DNA of 64,000 bases from Fomes fomentarius (taxonomy: Eukaryota; Basidiomycota; Agaricomycetes; Polyporales; Polyporaceae), in the NCBI GenBank assembly GCA_022606135.1, contig JABYQN010000008.1, positions 558,001-622,000 on the forward strand. The letters are read 5' to 3'. The notes under the pieces were generated by a model that searched no databases, was not told where the DNA came from, and worked only from the letters and a program-made list of their open reading frames with translations. Made by a program: the position numbers and the translations under genes. Numbering within the stretch: the stretch's first letter is position 1; each line of letters opens with the position of its first letter. Positions 30,819 to 43,882 of the stretch are shown here, in pieces.

Positions 30819-33800
30819 ATACGAGATCGTGGTACGTACATTCGTTCCGTCGCAGAATCCTCGTTAACTCTAACTCTTGCGCAAAGTTTGATATCACTGT
30901 AGATGTATATGTATGAAGTAGTCTGTACGATGAACTTTGTGCTGCCAAGTCCACCCGGCATCCAACTGTTTGCTCGATATGCTTCATGTTCATAAGAGAT
31001 CCGACTTTTCTGTGTGACCTGAGCTGGACGATGCTGATGTTCGATATCTGCAGATCCAGTTTCACCCTATCTGGTGTCATTACGAAACATTGAACAATCT
31101 CGGGGGTACAACCTTCGACTCCACCAGCAAGGTACCCATTTCCTTCCATATCGCCTTTATTAATACCTCCAGATCCCTGAATCACACGTTTCGCCAAAGA
31201 GTTCATGAGGTCGTAGCTTGCATCAGTGACCGGTACTTGACACACCGGAGAACATACTAAACATGTGAAGGCATAGCACTTGTGCAGGTCCTGCCTCCGA
31301 CAGGGGTCGCATTCAGCGCATTCACAACGCCCTTGACACACCTGTCGCCGCGGGGCTCAAGCAACCGCGCGAACCAGGTACTTGATTGACCATTCTGCAA
31401 TCATCATCGCACTGATGCTCTGGATATCAGGCACATGTCGTGGACCGATACCTTGGGCGATCGACACTATCATGCAGAATCCTGTGGGTTAGATGTCTTT
31501 AAGACCGTGTCCGCCCCTCAATTCGCGTATGTCACGGACCTAGGTCAGTCGCGCGCGATTCGCACTCTCCAGGCTGACGCTCTGCTGACCTGTATAGTAC
31601 ATAGGATGATGATCACCAACCCTATCTGCTTCTCCAGCAAAACTAAGGCTCCATCGACACAACCTTCGCCCAATTCGCCGCCGAGGAACCTTCCGTTTTT
31701 GTTCTCGGAATGATAGTCCACGACCGCACTCACCGGGTGTTCATCCATCTTGCCGACGCGCTCCGAACACGAGAACTGGACGAGATGCCCGGGAGGGTGA
31801 TTCCTTTACGACCCCCACTACGTGATCTTGTACTCTGATTCCGTCACTCCAAGATCTTGAATCACATACGCTTCGCCAGCCACGACTTCAGGCCTCAGTC
31901 TCTATCTCCGTCCCCCTCCATGCCAACAGACGACCACAAAGATCCTTCCTTCCCACTTGACGGTCACGGAAGCCTCACTACGAGCGACCGGAGTTGGACG
32001 CACCGGTGACCGTACAAACTCAGTCCATGCTAGCATCGCACTTCGTGTTCATCTATCTTCCGAGGTCCCCTCATACGCACCCTCGCCGACAGATCCGTCA
32101 TAGTCAGCTACTATATCTCTGCTCAAGCATTACAAGTAACAGCGCCCTCGGGGAGTTCAACGCCAGGACACAGGTACGTGATAGAGTTCGAACTTCGCGC
32201 TCTACTCAGACCGGCAAGTTCCGTCGTGCCATCGCGCTCACATCGCACACCGAGGCGGTGACTCCTTGAGTTCGAGAGCCCATCCCTGCACCAACGTCTC
32301 CGTCGGCAGGTGCTGACGCATCCTTCCGCCTCCGCCTCCGCCTTCTCCCGTACGTTACATTCCACATGTCATGCGGAGAGAGGTGCAGCTGTCAGACCCT
32401 CAGCGCATCTGCCATGTCGCGAAGAAGGTTCTGTCCCGCCGGTCGAGGTGAAGGTTCGAGGTTCGTCCGGAGCACGCGGAAGGCATCTCGGGACCGCCGT
32501 TGGGCGGAAGAACCGGGACCCTGTGTCCCCCTACAACTGCGCAAGGGCGGGAGTGTGCGACTTGGCAAATGGGCATACCAATCCATGCCAGTCAGGATCT
32601 CGGAGAGCCGCAACTGCCAAACGTCACGGTACCGATGTACATATACTGCCTCGCTATCAACATGCAATCTCGTGACTGTTGGCCCAATCGAACTCAGTCT
32701 GCCATCCTGCTCATGTTCCCCGCTTGCGATGGCGCCCGAACATGGGCTGCGGGCCAGCGGAGGTGTTATCTCTATCGTTGTATCGGTTGCCTTTCACCAT
32801 ACATAGTTCTGCGGGGACCAGCCGGTCCACCTTCACTCTCTCACGTGTGCCGGAGATTAAGGCCACGGCGTGCTCTGAGCTGCTCATGCGCAATATTGTG
32901 TACAGACGGGGAGAAGAGCCGCGGGATCCTGCCATTCCCAGGCCCGTACATCTTGTCACTCCTAGCGATCGCGTGGACGACTGTTCCTCCGCCCTCGTCA
33001 AAATATGCACTATACCACCCCGCGTTTGTATATCGATACTTGAACGAATTGCCATCAAATCCCGAGCGTAATCTCACCCTCGCCTTCTTCACACTAAGCC
33101 AGTGTTGCAGGCTCTAGAAGAGCAATTGTGCCACTTGCGACAGTGTGCTCAACAATATTGAATATTCAACAGAGAGGCGCTTCGGGACCTTGGGCTCCCA
33201 CTTCGACTGGGATTGCTAGCGAAGCCGCATCGATGCGGAGCTTATACGGGATTGCTTGGTGCTTGGCTCGCTTTGTTGATTTCGAAGCCCTCTTTCCACA
33301 CCACTGGCGCAAGCGTTCGCGACCCGTCGAGTCTCGACCCGAGAAGACGATAGTTCATCAAGGCACTCCCTTATGACCTCTGTGGTTTCCTCCGGCAGCA
33401 GGAGATCGGGTGGTTAAGAGGTATCAAAGAAGGGTCGTCTGGTATAGAGTCCGTCAATGTCAATGGGCTGAGCACATCATCAAATCGATGATCGCCTGAA
33501 CACTGAAGCTTGAAGCGCTGAGTGGTGCGGTTGGGATATTGCTGCTTTTGGTAGACTAGACGCCTTAAAAGCTCCCTTGCTTCCTTTCCACTTTACATGA
33601 ACTTGTCGCATCGAAGCAGACACTGGGAACACAAGAGGAATCATCGTTGCTATTTATAGTGCCCTAAATTATGGGCGGAGCTTCCCCTTGGACACAATTC
33701 AGGGCTCTATACTATATAATTCGTGCAGTCACTGAGAGGGAGGGTTCACTGGGAAGTGGGGACAGTGACTGTCAGCATACGTATAGCTCGAATGTGACGC

Positions 33801-34955
33801 CCTCAAAGGGATATAGACGTCTGGAGAGCGCTATGATATTGTGAACCCCTGGCATGGTTCATTGTTTTGAGTGGGAACGATGTGGTACCATGGCGTATTG
33901 CTGAAGCGCTGGGGCATGAATCGGAATGTAGGTCATCGGTGAGAACAAGCGCGGAAGAGCCACATCGGTACCTCAGACTCCGCCCAAAGTCAACCTTGAA
34001 GCCTGTTGAAGGTCGGGTGCTCTAAGCTCAAGGTCAAGAATGGAGTGAGATAAACCCAACGAAGGCGGGCGGACCGATGCCGCAAAGTTTTCCATGACAG
34101 CGTCTATAGCGAATAGTAGATCGTACTACAATGAGCACAAGAGCTTCACAATGATGCGGCGGACGCCAGCACATATGTACATTTATTACGAATGGGCGCC
34201 AGGAAATCTTGTCGACGCAGGGTTGCACGTCAGTGAATAAGTAGCCTAGGACTCGGACTCAGATGGTACTAGGCAGCGATTCCAGCACGATGGGGGTGTG
34301 CCTCGCATGTCTGGGACTCGTTCGTAGAACACTGATTTTCTCTGAGAAGGAAGTAAAGTTCGCTCAGGAGATGTGTTGTCTTGCCAAGAATACGAGAAGC
34401 CTACTGACGGCATCTCACCCTCAGACAGTGGAAAGACTGACAAAGGAAGACGCGGCACGTGGCAGCTCTCGTGATCTATCTTGCTATTGTGAACATAGCC
34501 CGTCTGCCCTTCTAAGGTTGGCGGTCATATCCTCGGTCATCAAGGTTCTCCCCGGACGTTTCACTGACGACGTGTCATCAGAACGGACTTTAAGCACCTA
34601 CTAGTGTTGCCTTGCTCGTTTGTCATGCCTACATTGACCGTCGACTAGCAGGGTGAGACGTACTCAGGCTTCACGCATGACGCATGCACTTGGGGTGGTA
34701 CCCACGTTTGGCGGTTGACGACTTGGATTGGAAGTGAATGCGCGCTCCGGCGCCACCGTGCGTTAAGGTCACAGTGTCTCCGGAGCTCTCATAAGATCCG
34801 CAGTATCCTACTGTCTTCTTTTACCGCATGCGCCCGTTGAACTTTCGATTACCTCAATATAACCCTGCATCGAGTCTCGATGTCGTCCTCCAAATCTTTC
34901 TACCCCCCTCGTTAGACCTCTGGCCGCTTGTTCGAAAGACCCTATCCCACTCATC
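30819..34955. other. copy A interior: no firm gene, decayed coding pieces
   Basis: Around 31,647-31,838 one plus frame reads like protein (SIDTTFAQFAAEE, VFVLGMIVHDRTHRVFIHLA) but is isolated and is frameshifted in copy B. At 32,140-32,210 a frame with ISAQALQVTAPSGS and HRYVIEFELRALL also looks coding. Stops and frame changes separate these pieces, and I could not join them into a gene or name a family. From about 33,380 to 33,960 there are intergenic segments that recur near P450-1 (see repeats). The stretch 34,230-34,955 holds the DUF6534 promoter region. Confidence 0.4.
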
Positions 34956-36798
34956 ATGACCACTCTGGATGGAACGTGTGTCTAAGTATACTCCATTGGT
35001 TCAGCACTAATCATGCTGACTGGTGATCGTACCAGGATGGGTGCGATGTTCCTCGGCGTCGTTCTCTGCAGCGCGTGAGTCTCATTGATTTGCTGCGTCC
35101 GTACTACCCTCATCATTCCCTGGCCGCTCAGCTTGTGGGGAGGTCTGTCCGTGGCTATGTTCTGGATGTCTATATTTCTGATCGTGACCACTTAGTATCT
35201 TTCATGCAAGCATTCCATTACTTCACCCACTATATCGATGACGCACTGCATATCAAAATGCTAGTGAGTGATGCCGACGACTTTGTGCTTATGTGTCCAG
35301 CTTAGCGATACCACACCAACCCAGGTCGCAGCAGTCTTCATTGCAGAAACCATACACCAGGCAAGTTCGTTCTCTTCCTATCCAATGCCACATGTCGGTG
35401 CAAGTCGTCTAACGCCCTTTCCGAATCCAGGCTCTAATCACCCAAGCACGTAAGGCTTACGTCCGTTCATCGCCCAGGCTTCTATTGAGCGCCATGGGTT
35501 CATCGCAGTATATGCATACTTGATAACACATTTTTCAGACTATACCGAGCTTAGAAGAATTGAGAGGTAAGTTTAGAATGACACATTGCCTCCCGAGACC
35601 ATAATCCTGAGTGATGGGCGTAGGAATGTGGTGGTCGAAGTCTTTTTTGAAGTGCGCAGTGAACTCGCAAGTACATCTACATCATGAACTGATGGGCATA
35701 TAGGCAATCACTGCCTTTCTAGTTCAAAGGTGTGCTCTCCTCTCTATGCTGCCGGCTTTATTCCCTTCTCATTTTGGTATTCAGCTTCTATGTCAGTCGC
35801 ATATGGCGATGTGAGTGTACTGTCGAAGCTCTCACACAATTGTTGACATCAAGTATCAGTGTACGATCGGAGGCTCTACATTGTCATCCCCATAGTACGT
35901 CGTGTCTTTTGCAGTACATATTCTGATCATTTTGAGTTCATGTCGGTCTTTATTCGGTTTAGATTGCTCTCATTGTGTCTCAATTCGGTACCTCACTCCG
36001 TGTTGCCATAGATGCCACGTACTCATGACACCTCACACTCACCCCGATAGCTGTATCACTAGGTTCGTCATCTCTCCCATTTCCATCTCCCCATCATATG
36101 CTAAAGATCGCACAATCATAGTCTACACAATCAAAGCTCTGGCTCTGAGTACGTTGGACGCACTGGACAAACTAAATGTACAATGTCTACCCGATATCTG
36201 TTAGCTGGACGTTCATTGAGCTGCTTGGCTTTCATACAGGCGTATGCAATCACTATGAACGCCACTGGGGCAGCAGCAGACGTCGCGATTGCTGCCATCA
36301 TGTGTACGCTCCTACATATACACAAGTCAGGTTTCCAAAGGTACCGCATCTGACGCTCCCGCCATTGAAGAGCGCGATGTGTTGACTGACTTCTCGTATC
36401 CTTAGATCAAACATCATCGTCAACAAGCTGGTATGCCTTCGTACTGTTTCTGTCTCCTAGTCACATCTCACGATGGTGTTCAACAGATATTCATGACCGT
36501 AGAAACCGGTCTGTTGACGAGGTATCGGTCGAAGTCACTCAACTCTTTGTCCGAGTACTGACTCGCTGAATCTTCCTTCTCCGTCCAGCACATGCGCATG
36601 CGTCGCCCTTGTGACCCACCTCGCATTGCGGGACTCATATGTCTACATCTGCTTCTTTTTCCTCATTGGCCGTCGTACGTCCCCCTCTTCTCTCCCCCTC
36701 ACCGTGTCGGAAGCTCAACATGTCACCCGGCGGTTTCTTACTCGCCACAATGGATGGACGACACACATAGTCTACTCCAACTCCCTCTTTGCAAGTCT
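34956..36798 (+). pseudogene. DUF6534 membrane protein, copy A, 3'-truncated by the duplication junction
   Basis: The start exon 34956-34975 (MTTLDG) is followed by 35036-35074 (TMGAMFLGVVLCSA). Further exons encode FMQAFHYFTHYIDDALHIKML, VAAVFIAETIHQ, YAYLITHFSDYTELRRIE, NVVVEVFFEAITAFLVQR, FYVSRIWR, ITMNATGAAADVAIAAIMC, NKLIFMTVETGLLT and YVYICFFFLIGRLYSNSLFASL, a seven-TM pattern typical of basidiomycete DUF6534 proteins. The gene stops matching at 36,798 inside the last membrane-proximal exon (NSLFASL), where the sequence jumps to the start of copy B. About 90 C-terminal residues are missing. The intron 35361-35430 has a GC donor. The splice sites around 35,130-35,215 are not resolved. 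Confidence 0.75.
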
Positions 36799-36961
36799 GC
36801 ACATCGTTGATGGGGGTCAAGGGACAAGTCACAAGCGTGAGGCGGTGGGCGTTCGCATCATGTATTGCCTAACCGGGTAAACTAGCCGAGCGAGATCTGT
36901 GCGCCAGCCTTCAGCCACATCTCTGATCTCTTCATTTTCAGTCCTCGACCTGAGCCCCGCA

Positions 36962-37604
36962 ATGTCGCTGTCCACACCAACACAGGACGATCTAGAGGAA
37001 TTGCTGCTATCATGCAGATATGGCGACGTCCAAGACATCCAGCAGTTCGTCTCCAACTTTGGCCCAGACGCGCTCGCGACGGTCAGGGATGACAACGGGA
37101 ACAGCGTCCTACACATGGTTGCTGGAAACGGGCACACAGGTATCGTCGCTCGCTTGGTCCCTAGCCTCCTCCACTCGAATCAGCCGACTGATATGCGCAA
37201 GATCTCTCACAGACGCCCTGGAATACCTCCTCCCTCAACTTCCCCCCTCACTGCTTTCCGCACCCAATAACGCAGGCTCGACGCCACTGCACTGGGCCGC
37301 CCTCAACAGCCACCTTCCTGTTGCTGAGAAGCTCGTCAAATTCCCCGGCGGTCCTGGCGTCGACTTGATTGATCTCAAAAACGCCGCCGGGCGCTCGCCT
37401 CTCGGAGAGGCCGAGAATGCCGGGTGGGAGGACGGCGCAAAGTGGTTCGTCGAGCTCATGAACCTTGACGAGAAGGCGAAAGGCGAGGAGGAGGAGCTCC
37501 GGACGGCGGAGGGTACCGACAACATCGAGGTCGAGATCCAGGACGCCGAGGGGCATATCGCAAAAATGACGCTCGAAAAAGGCACATCGAGTACCGAACA
37601 ATAG
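36962..37604 (+). CDS. small ankyrin-repeat protein (Yar1-like), copy B
   Basis: Exons 36962-37139 and 37213-37604, 189 aa. The protein is identical to copy A except near the C-terminus (AKMTLEKGTSS instead of AKMSLEKGASS). Both copies are intact, so two nearly identical genes are expected to be expressed unless one promoter was damaged; about 160 bp upstream of the start is shared, after which the flanks differ because copy B is preceded by the truncated DUF6534 gene. Confidence 0.88.
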
Positions 37605-40600
37605 ATACGAGATCGTGGTACGTTCTTTCGTTCCATCGCAGCATCCTCGTTGATTCTAATTCTTGCGCAAAGCTTGATATCACTGTAGATGTATATGTAT
37701 GAAGTAGTCTGTACGATGAACTTTGTGCTGCCAAGTCCACCCAGCATCCAACTGTTTGCTCGATATGCTTCATGTTCATAAGAGATCCGACTTTTCTGTG
37801 TGACTTGAGCTGGACGATGCTGATGTTCGATATCTACAGATCCAGTTTCACCCTATCTGGTGTCATCACGAAACATTGAACAATCTCGGGGGTACAACCT
37901 TCGACTCCACCAGCAAGGTACCCATTTCCTTCCATATCGCCTTTATTAATACCTCCAGATCCCTGAATCACACGTTTCGCCAAAGAGTTCATGAGGTCGT
38001 AGCTTGCATCAGTGACCGGTACTTGACACACCGGAGAACATACCAAACATGTGAAGGCATAGCACTTGTGCAGGTCCTGCCTCCGACAGGGGTCGCCTTC
38101 AGCGCATTCACAGCGCCCTTGACACACCTGTCGCCGCGGGGCTCAAGCAACCGCGCGAACCAGGTACTTGATTGACCATTCTGCAATCATCATCGCACTG
38201 ATGCTCTGGATATTAGGCACATGTCGTGGACCGATACCTTGGGTTAGATGTCTTTTAGACCGTGTCCGCCCCTCAAATCGCGTATGTCACGGACCTAGGT
38301 TAGTTGCGCGCGATTCGCACTCTCCAGGCTGACGCTCTGCTGACCTGTATAGTACATAGGATGATGATCACCAACCCTATCTGCTTCTCCAGCAAAACTA
38401 AGGCTCCATCGACACAACCTTCGCCCAATTCGCCGCCGAGGAACCTTCCGTTTTGTTCTCGGAATGGTAGTCCACGACCGCACCCACCGGGTGTTCATCC
38501 ATCTTGCCGACGCGCTCCGAACACGAGAACTGGACGAGATGCCCGGGAGGGCGATCCCTTTACGACCCCCACTACGTGATCTTGTACTTTGATTCCGTCA
38601 CTTCAAGAATCACATACGCTTCGCCAGCCACGACTTCAGGCCTCAGTCTCTATTTCCGTCCTCCTCCATGCCAACAGACGACCACAAAGATCCTTCCTTC
38701 CCACTTGACGGTCACGGAAGCCTCACTACGAGCGACCGGAGTTGGACGCACCGGTGACCGTACAAACTCAGTCCATGCTAGCATCGCACTTCGTGTTCAT
38801 CTATCTTCCGAGGTCCCCTCATACGCACCCTCGCCGACAGATCCGTCATAGTCAGCTACTATATCTCTGCTCAAGCATTACAAGTAACAGCGCCCTCGGG
38901 GAGTTCAACGCCAGGACACAGGTACGTGATAGAGTTCGAACTTCGCGCTCTACTCAGACCGGCAAGTTCCGTCGTGCCATCGCGCTCACAGCGCACACCG
39001 AGGCGGTGACTCCTTGAGTTCGAGAGCCCATCCCTGCACCAACGTCTTCGTCGGCAGGTGCTGACGCATCCTTCCGCATCCCCGCACCGACGTCTCCGTG
39101 TGCAGATATTGATGCATCCTTCCGCCTCCGCCTCCGCCTTCTCCCGTACGTTACATTCCACATGTCATGCGGAGAGAGGTGCAGCTGTCAGACCCTCAGC
39201 GCATCTGCCATGTCGCGAAGAAGGTTCTGTCCCGCCGGTCGAGGTGAAGGTTCGAGGTTCGTCCGGAGCACGCGGAAGGCATCTCGGGACCGCCGTTGGG
39301 CGGAAGAACCGGGACCCTGTGTCCCCCTACACCTGCGCCAGGGCGGGAGTGTGCGACTTGGCAAATGGGCATACCAATCCATGCCAGTCAGGATCTCGGA
39401 GAGCCGCAACTGCCAAACGTCACGGTACCGATGTACATATACCGCCTCGCTATCAACATTAAATCTCGTGACTGTTGGCCCAATCGAACTCAGTCTGCCA
39501 TCCTGCTCATGTTCCCCGCTTGCGATGGCGCCCGAAAATGGGCTGGGGGCCAGCGGAGGCGTTACCTCTATCGTTGTATCTGTTGCCTTTCACCATACAT
39601 AGTTCTGCGGAGACCAGCCCTCTCTCTCTCACGTGTGCCGGAGATTAAGGCCACGGCGTGCTCTGAGCTGCTCGTGCGCAATATTTTGTGCAGACGGGGA
39701 GAAGAGCCGCGGGATCCGGCCATTCCCAGGCCCGTACATCTTGTCACTCCTATAGCGATCGCGTGGACGACTATTCCTCCGCCCTCGTCCAATTCCGCAG
39801 TACCACTGTACCACCCCGCGTTCGTATATCGATACTTGAACGAACTGTCATCAAACCCCGAGCGTAATCTCACCCTCGCCTTCTTCACACTAAGCCAGTG
39901 TTGCAGGCTCTCAAAGAGCAATTGTGTCACTTGTGCAACAGTGTGCTCAACTATATCGAATATTCAACAGAGAGGTGCTTCGGGACCTCGGGCTTCCACT
40001 TCGACTGGGATTGCTAGCGAAGCCGCATCGATGCGGAGTTTATACGGAATTGTTTGATGCTTGGCTCGCTTTGTTGACTTCGAAGCCCTCTTTCCACACT
40101 GGCGCAAGCGACGATATCGAGTTCATCAAGGCATTCCCTTATGACCTCCGTGGGTTCTTCGGGCAGCAGGAGATCGGGTGGCTAAGAGGTATCAAAGAAG
40201 GGTCGTCTGGTATATAGTCCGTCAATGTCAATGTGATGAGCGCATCATCGAATCGATGATCGCCTGAACACTGAAGCTTGAGTCACTAAGCGCTGCGTGG
40301 TGCGGTTGGGATATTGCTGCTTTTGGTAGGCTAAACGCCGTAAAAGCTCCCACGGTTCCTTTCCACTTTACATGAACTTGTCGCGTCGAAGCAGACACTG
40401 GGAACATAACAGGAATCATCGTTGCAATTTATAGCGTCCTTACTTATGGGCGGAGCTTCCCCTTGGACACAATTTAGGGCTCTATACTATATATTTTGTG
40501 CGGTCACTGAGAGGGAGGGTTCACTGGGAAGTGGGGACAGTGACTGTCAGCATACGTATAGCTCGAATGTGACGCCCTCAAAGGGATATAGACGTCTGGA

Positions 40601-41726
40601 GAGCGCTATGATGCCGTGAACCCCTGGCATGGTTCATTGTTTTGAGTGGGAACGATGTAGTACCATGGCGTATTGCTGAAGCGCTGGGGCATGAATCGGA
40701 ATGTAGGTCATCGGTGAGAACAGACGCGGAAGAGCCAAATCGGTACCTCAGACTCCGCCCAAAGTCAACCTTGAAGCCTGTTGAAGGTCGGGTGCTCTAA
40801 GCTCAAGGTCAAGAATGGAGATAAACCCAACGAAGGCGGGCGGACCGATGCCGCACAGTTTTCCATGACAGCGTCTATAGCGCATAGTAGATCGTACTAC
40901 AATGAGCACAAGAGCTTCACAATGATGCGAGTGACGCCAGCACATATGTACATTTATTACGAATGGGCGCCAGGAAATCTTGTCGACGCAGGGTTGCACG
41001 TCAGTGAATAAGTAGCCTAGGACTCGGACTCAGATGGTACTAGGCAGCGATTCCAGCACGATGGGGGTGTGCCTCGCATGTCTGGGACTCGTTCGTAGAA
41101 CACTGATTTTCTCTGAGAAGGAAGTAAAGTTCGCTCAGGAGATGTGTTGTCTTGCCAAGAATACGAGAAGCCTACTGACGGCATCTCACCCTCAGACAGT
41201 GGAAAGACTGACAAAGGAAGACGCGGCACGTGGCAGCTCTCGTGATCTATCTTGCTATTGTGAACATAGCCCGTCTGCCCTTCTAAGGTTGGCGGTCATA
41301 TCCTCGGTCATCAAGGTTCTCCCCGGACGTTTCACTGACGACGTGTCATCAGAACGGACTTTAAGCACCTACTAGTGTTGCCTTGCTCGTTTGTCATGCC
41401 TACATTGACCGTCGACTAGCAGGGTGAGACGTACTCAGGCTTCACGCATGACGCATGCACTTGGGGTGGTACCCACGTTTGGCGGTTGACGACTTGGATT
41501 GGAAGTGAATGCGCGCTCCGGCGCCACCGTGCGTTAAGGTCACAGTGTCTCCGGAGCTCTCATAAGATCCGCAGTATCCTACTGTCTTCTTTTACCGCAT
41601 GCGCCCGTTGAACTTTCGATTACCTCAATATAACCCTGCATCGAGTCTCGATGTCGTCCTCCAAATCTTTCTACCCCCCTCGTTAGACCTCTGGCCGCTT
41701 GTTCGAAAGACCCTATCCCACTCATC
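37605..41726. other. copy B interior: no firm gene, decayed coding pieces
   Basis: This stretch matches 30,819-34,955 with divergence. The coding-like frame of copy A at 31,647 is broken here by loss of one T in the run near 38,450. No gene is supported. Confidence 0.45.
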
Positions 41727-43882
41727 ATGACCACTCTGGATGGAACGTGTGTCTAAGTATACTCCATTGGTTCAGCACTAATCATGCTGACTGGTGATCG
41801 TACCAGGATGGGTGCGATGTTCCTCGGCGTCGTTCTCTGCAGCGCGTGAGTCTCATTGATTTGCTGCGTCCGTACTACCCTCATCATTCCCTGGCCGCTC
41901 AGCTTGTGGGGAGGTCTGTCCGTGGCTATGTTCTGGATGTCTATATTTCTGATCGTGACCACTTAGTATCTTTCATGCAAGCATTCCATTACTTCACCCA
42001 CTATATCGATGACGCACTGCATATCAAAATGCTAGTGAGTGATGCCGACGACTTTGTGCTTATGTGTCCAGCTTAGCGATACCACACCAACCCAGGTCGC
42101 AGCAGTCTTCATTGCAGAAACCATACACCAGGCAAGTTCGTTCTCTTCCTATCCAATGCCACATGTCGGTGCAAGTCGTCTAACGCCCTTTCCGAATCCA
42201 GGCTCTAATCACCCAAGCACGTAAGGCTTACGTCCGTTCATCGCCCAGGCTTCTATTGAGCGCCATGGGTTCATCGCAGTATATGCATACTTGATAACAC
42301 ATTTTTCAGACTATACCGAGCTTAGAAGAATTGAGAGGTAAGTTTAGAATGACACATTGCCTCCCGAGACCATAATCCTGAGTGATGGGCGTAGGAATGT
42401 GGTGGTCGAAGTCTTTTTTGAAGTGCGCAGTGAACTCGCAAGTACATCTACATCATGAACTGATGGGCATATAGGCAATCACTGCCTTTCTAGTTCAAAG
42501 GTGTGCTCTCCTCTCTATGCTGCCGGCTTTATTCCCTTCTCATTTTGGTATTCAGCTTCTATGTCAGTCGCATATGGCGATGTGAGTGTACTGTCGAAGC
42601 TCTCACACAATTGTTGACATCAAGTATCAGTGTACGATCGGAGGCTCTACATTGTCATCCCCATAGTACGTCGTGTCTTTTGCAGTACATATTCTGATCA
42701 TTTTGAGTTCATGTCGGTCTTTATTCGGTTTAGATTGCTCTCATTGTGTCTCAATTCGGTACCTCACTCCGTGTTGCCATAGATGCCACGTACTCATGAC
42801 ACCTCACACTCACCCCGATAGCTGTATCACTAGGTTCGTCATCTCTCCCATTTCCATCTCCCCATCATATGCTAAAGATCGCACAATCATAGTCTACACA
42901 ATCAAAGCTCTGGCTCTGAGTACGTTGGACGCACTGGACAAACTAAATGTACAATGTCTACCCGATATCTGTTAGCTGGACGTTCATTGAGCTGCTTGGC
43001 TTTCATACAGGCGTATGCAATCACTATGAACGCCACTGGGGCAGCAGCAGACGTCGCGATTGCTGCCATCATGTGTACGCTCCTACATATACACAAGTCA
43101 GGTTTCCAAAGGTACCGCATCTGACGCTCCCGCCATTGAAGAGCGCGATGTGTTGACTGACTTCTCGTATCCTTAGATCAAACATCATCGTCAACAAGCT
43201 GGTATGCCTTCGTACTGTTTCTGTCTCCTAGTCACATCTCACGATGGTGTTCAACAGATATTCATGACCGTAGAAACCGGTCTGTTGACGAGGTATCGGT
43301 CGAAGTCACTCAACTCTTTGTCCGAGTACTGACTCGCTGAATCTTCCTTCTCCGTCCAGCACATGCGCATGCGTCGCCCTTGTGACCCACCTCGCATTGC
43401 GGGACTCATATGTCTACATCTGCTTCTTTTTCCTCATTGGCCGTCGTACGTCCCCCTCTTCTCTCCCCCTCACCGTGTCGGAAGCTCAACATGTCACCCG
43501 GCGGTTTCTTACTCGCCACAATGGATGGACGACACACATAGTCTACTCCAACTCCCTCTTTGCAAGTCTCAACGCCCGTGAATGCCTCCGAGATGACCTC
43601 ACAGTCTCCGCAAGTGACTTCTCAGATACGCAGCTTCACAATATGCCTCCCGGCCCGATGAAGTTCGCTGTGCCCACGGGTGTGGTACACCTCGATGCGT
43701 CGAGGGCGGAGTCAAGTCTAGAGCAAGTGGAGAACACCAATCCATTAATGTATCACAATGTGAGTCGGTCATAGCTCTCTCTTCTCTTCTAACGTACGAC
43801 TCACCCGGGGATGCACTAACCGTAGAACACGAAGGGGCCAGGTGCAGAGGTCGTGATCATCGGCACCTCCGACAAGGTATGA
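41727..43882 (+). CDS. DUF6534 seven-TM membrane protein, copy B (complete)
   Basis: The same exon series as copy A, shifted by 6,771 bp, but with the full 3' end: NSLFASLNARECLRDDLT, SDTQLHNMPPGPMKFAVP, then a final exon ending at the TGA 43880-43882 (EVVIIGTSDKV). The first exon is 41727-41746; intron 42132-42201 uses a GC donor. The DUF6534 family consists of about 300-residue proteins with seven membrane segments, abundant in Agaricomycetes, function unknown; they are often drawn as receptor-like. The exon borders between 41,900 and 41,985 are uncertain. The gene lies head-on towards minus-strand P450-1. Confidence 0.8.

Larger units (their letters stand above)
30013..36798. repeat. 6.8-kb direct tandem duplication, left copy (A)
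   Basis: The segment beginning gCACATCGTTGATGGGGGTC at 30,013 and ending CTCTTTGCAAGTCT at 36,798 is repeated immediately to the right. It contains an ankyrin-repeat gene, about 3.5 kb of mostly non-coding or decayed sequence, and a DUF6534 gene missing its 3' end. A CT dinucleotide is shared at the breakpoint. Copy length is 6,786 bp. Confidence 0.95.
36799..43569. repeat. 6.8-kb direct tandem duplication, right copy (B)
   Basis: This is the second direct copy, 6,771 bp. The first 800 bp and the last 2.5 kb are almost identical to copy A, while the interior carries many substitutions and indels. Examples are a loss of about 30 bp at 38,243 and a 48-bp gain near 39,080 with an internally repeated CATCCTTCCGC motif. 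Unlike copy A, its right end continues into the intact 3' end of the DUF6534 gene. Confidence 0.95.

Noticed and set aside
30670..31341. 223-codon minus-strand frame with cysteine-rich end (copy A)
   Set aside because: It overlaps the ankyrin gene's last exon in antisense and is broken in copy B; no motif.
32500..33117. 205-codon plus-strand frame in copy A and its 253-codon counterpart in copy B
   Set aside because: Composition looks random (many Cys, Arg, Ser), the two copies differ by indels with no sign of frame preservation, and no family motif is present.
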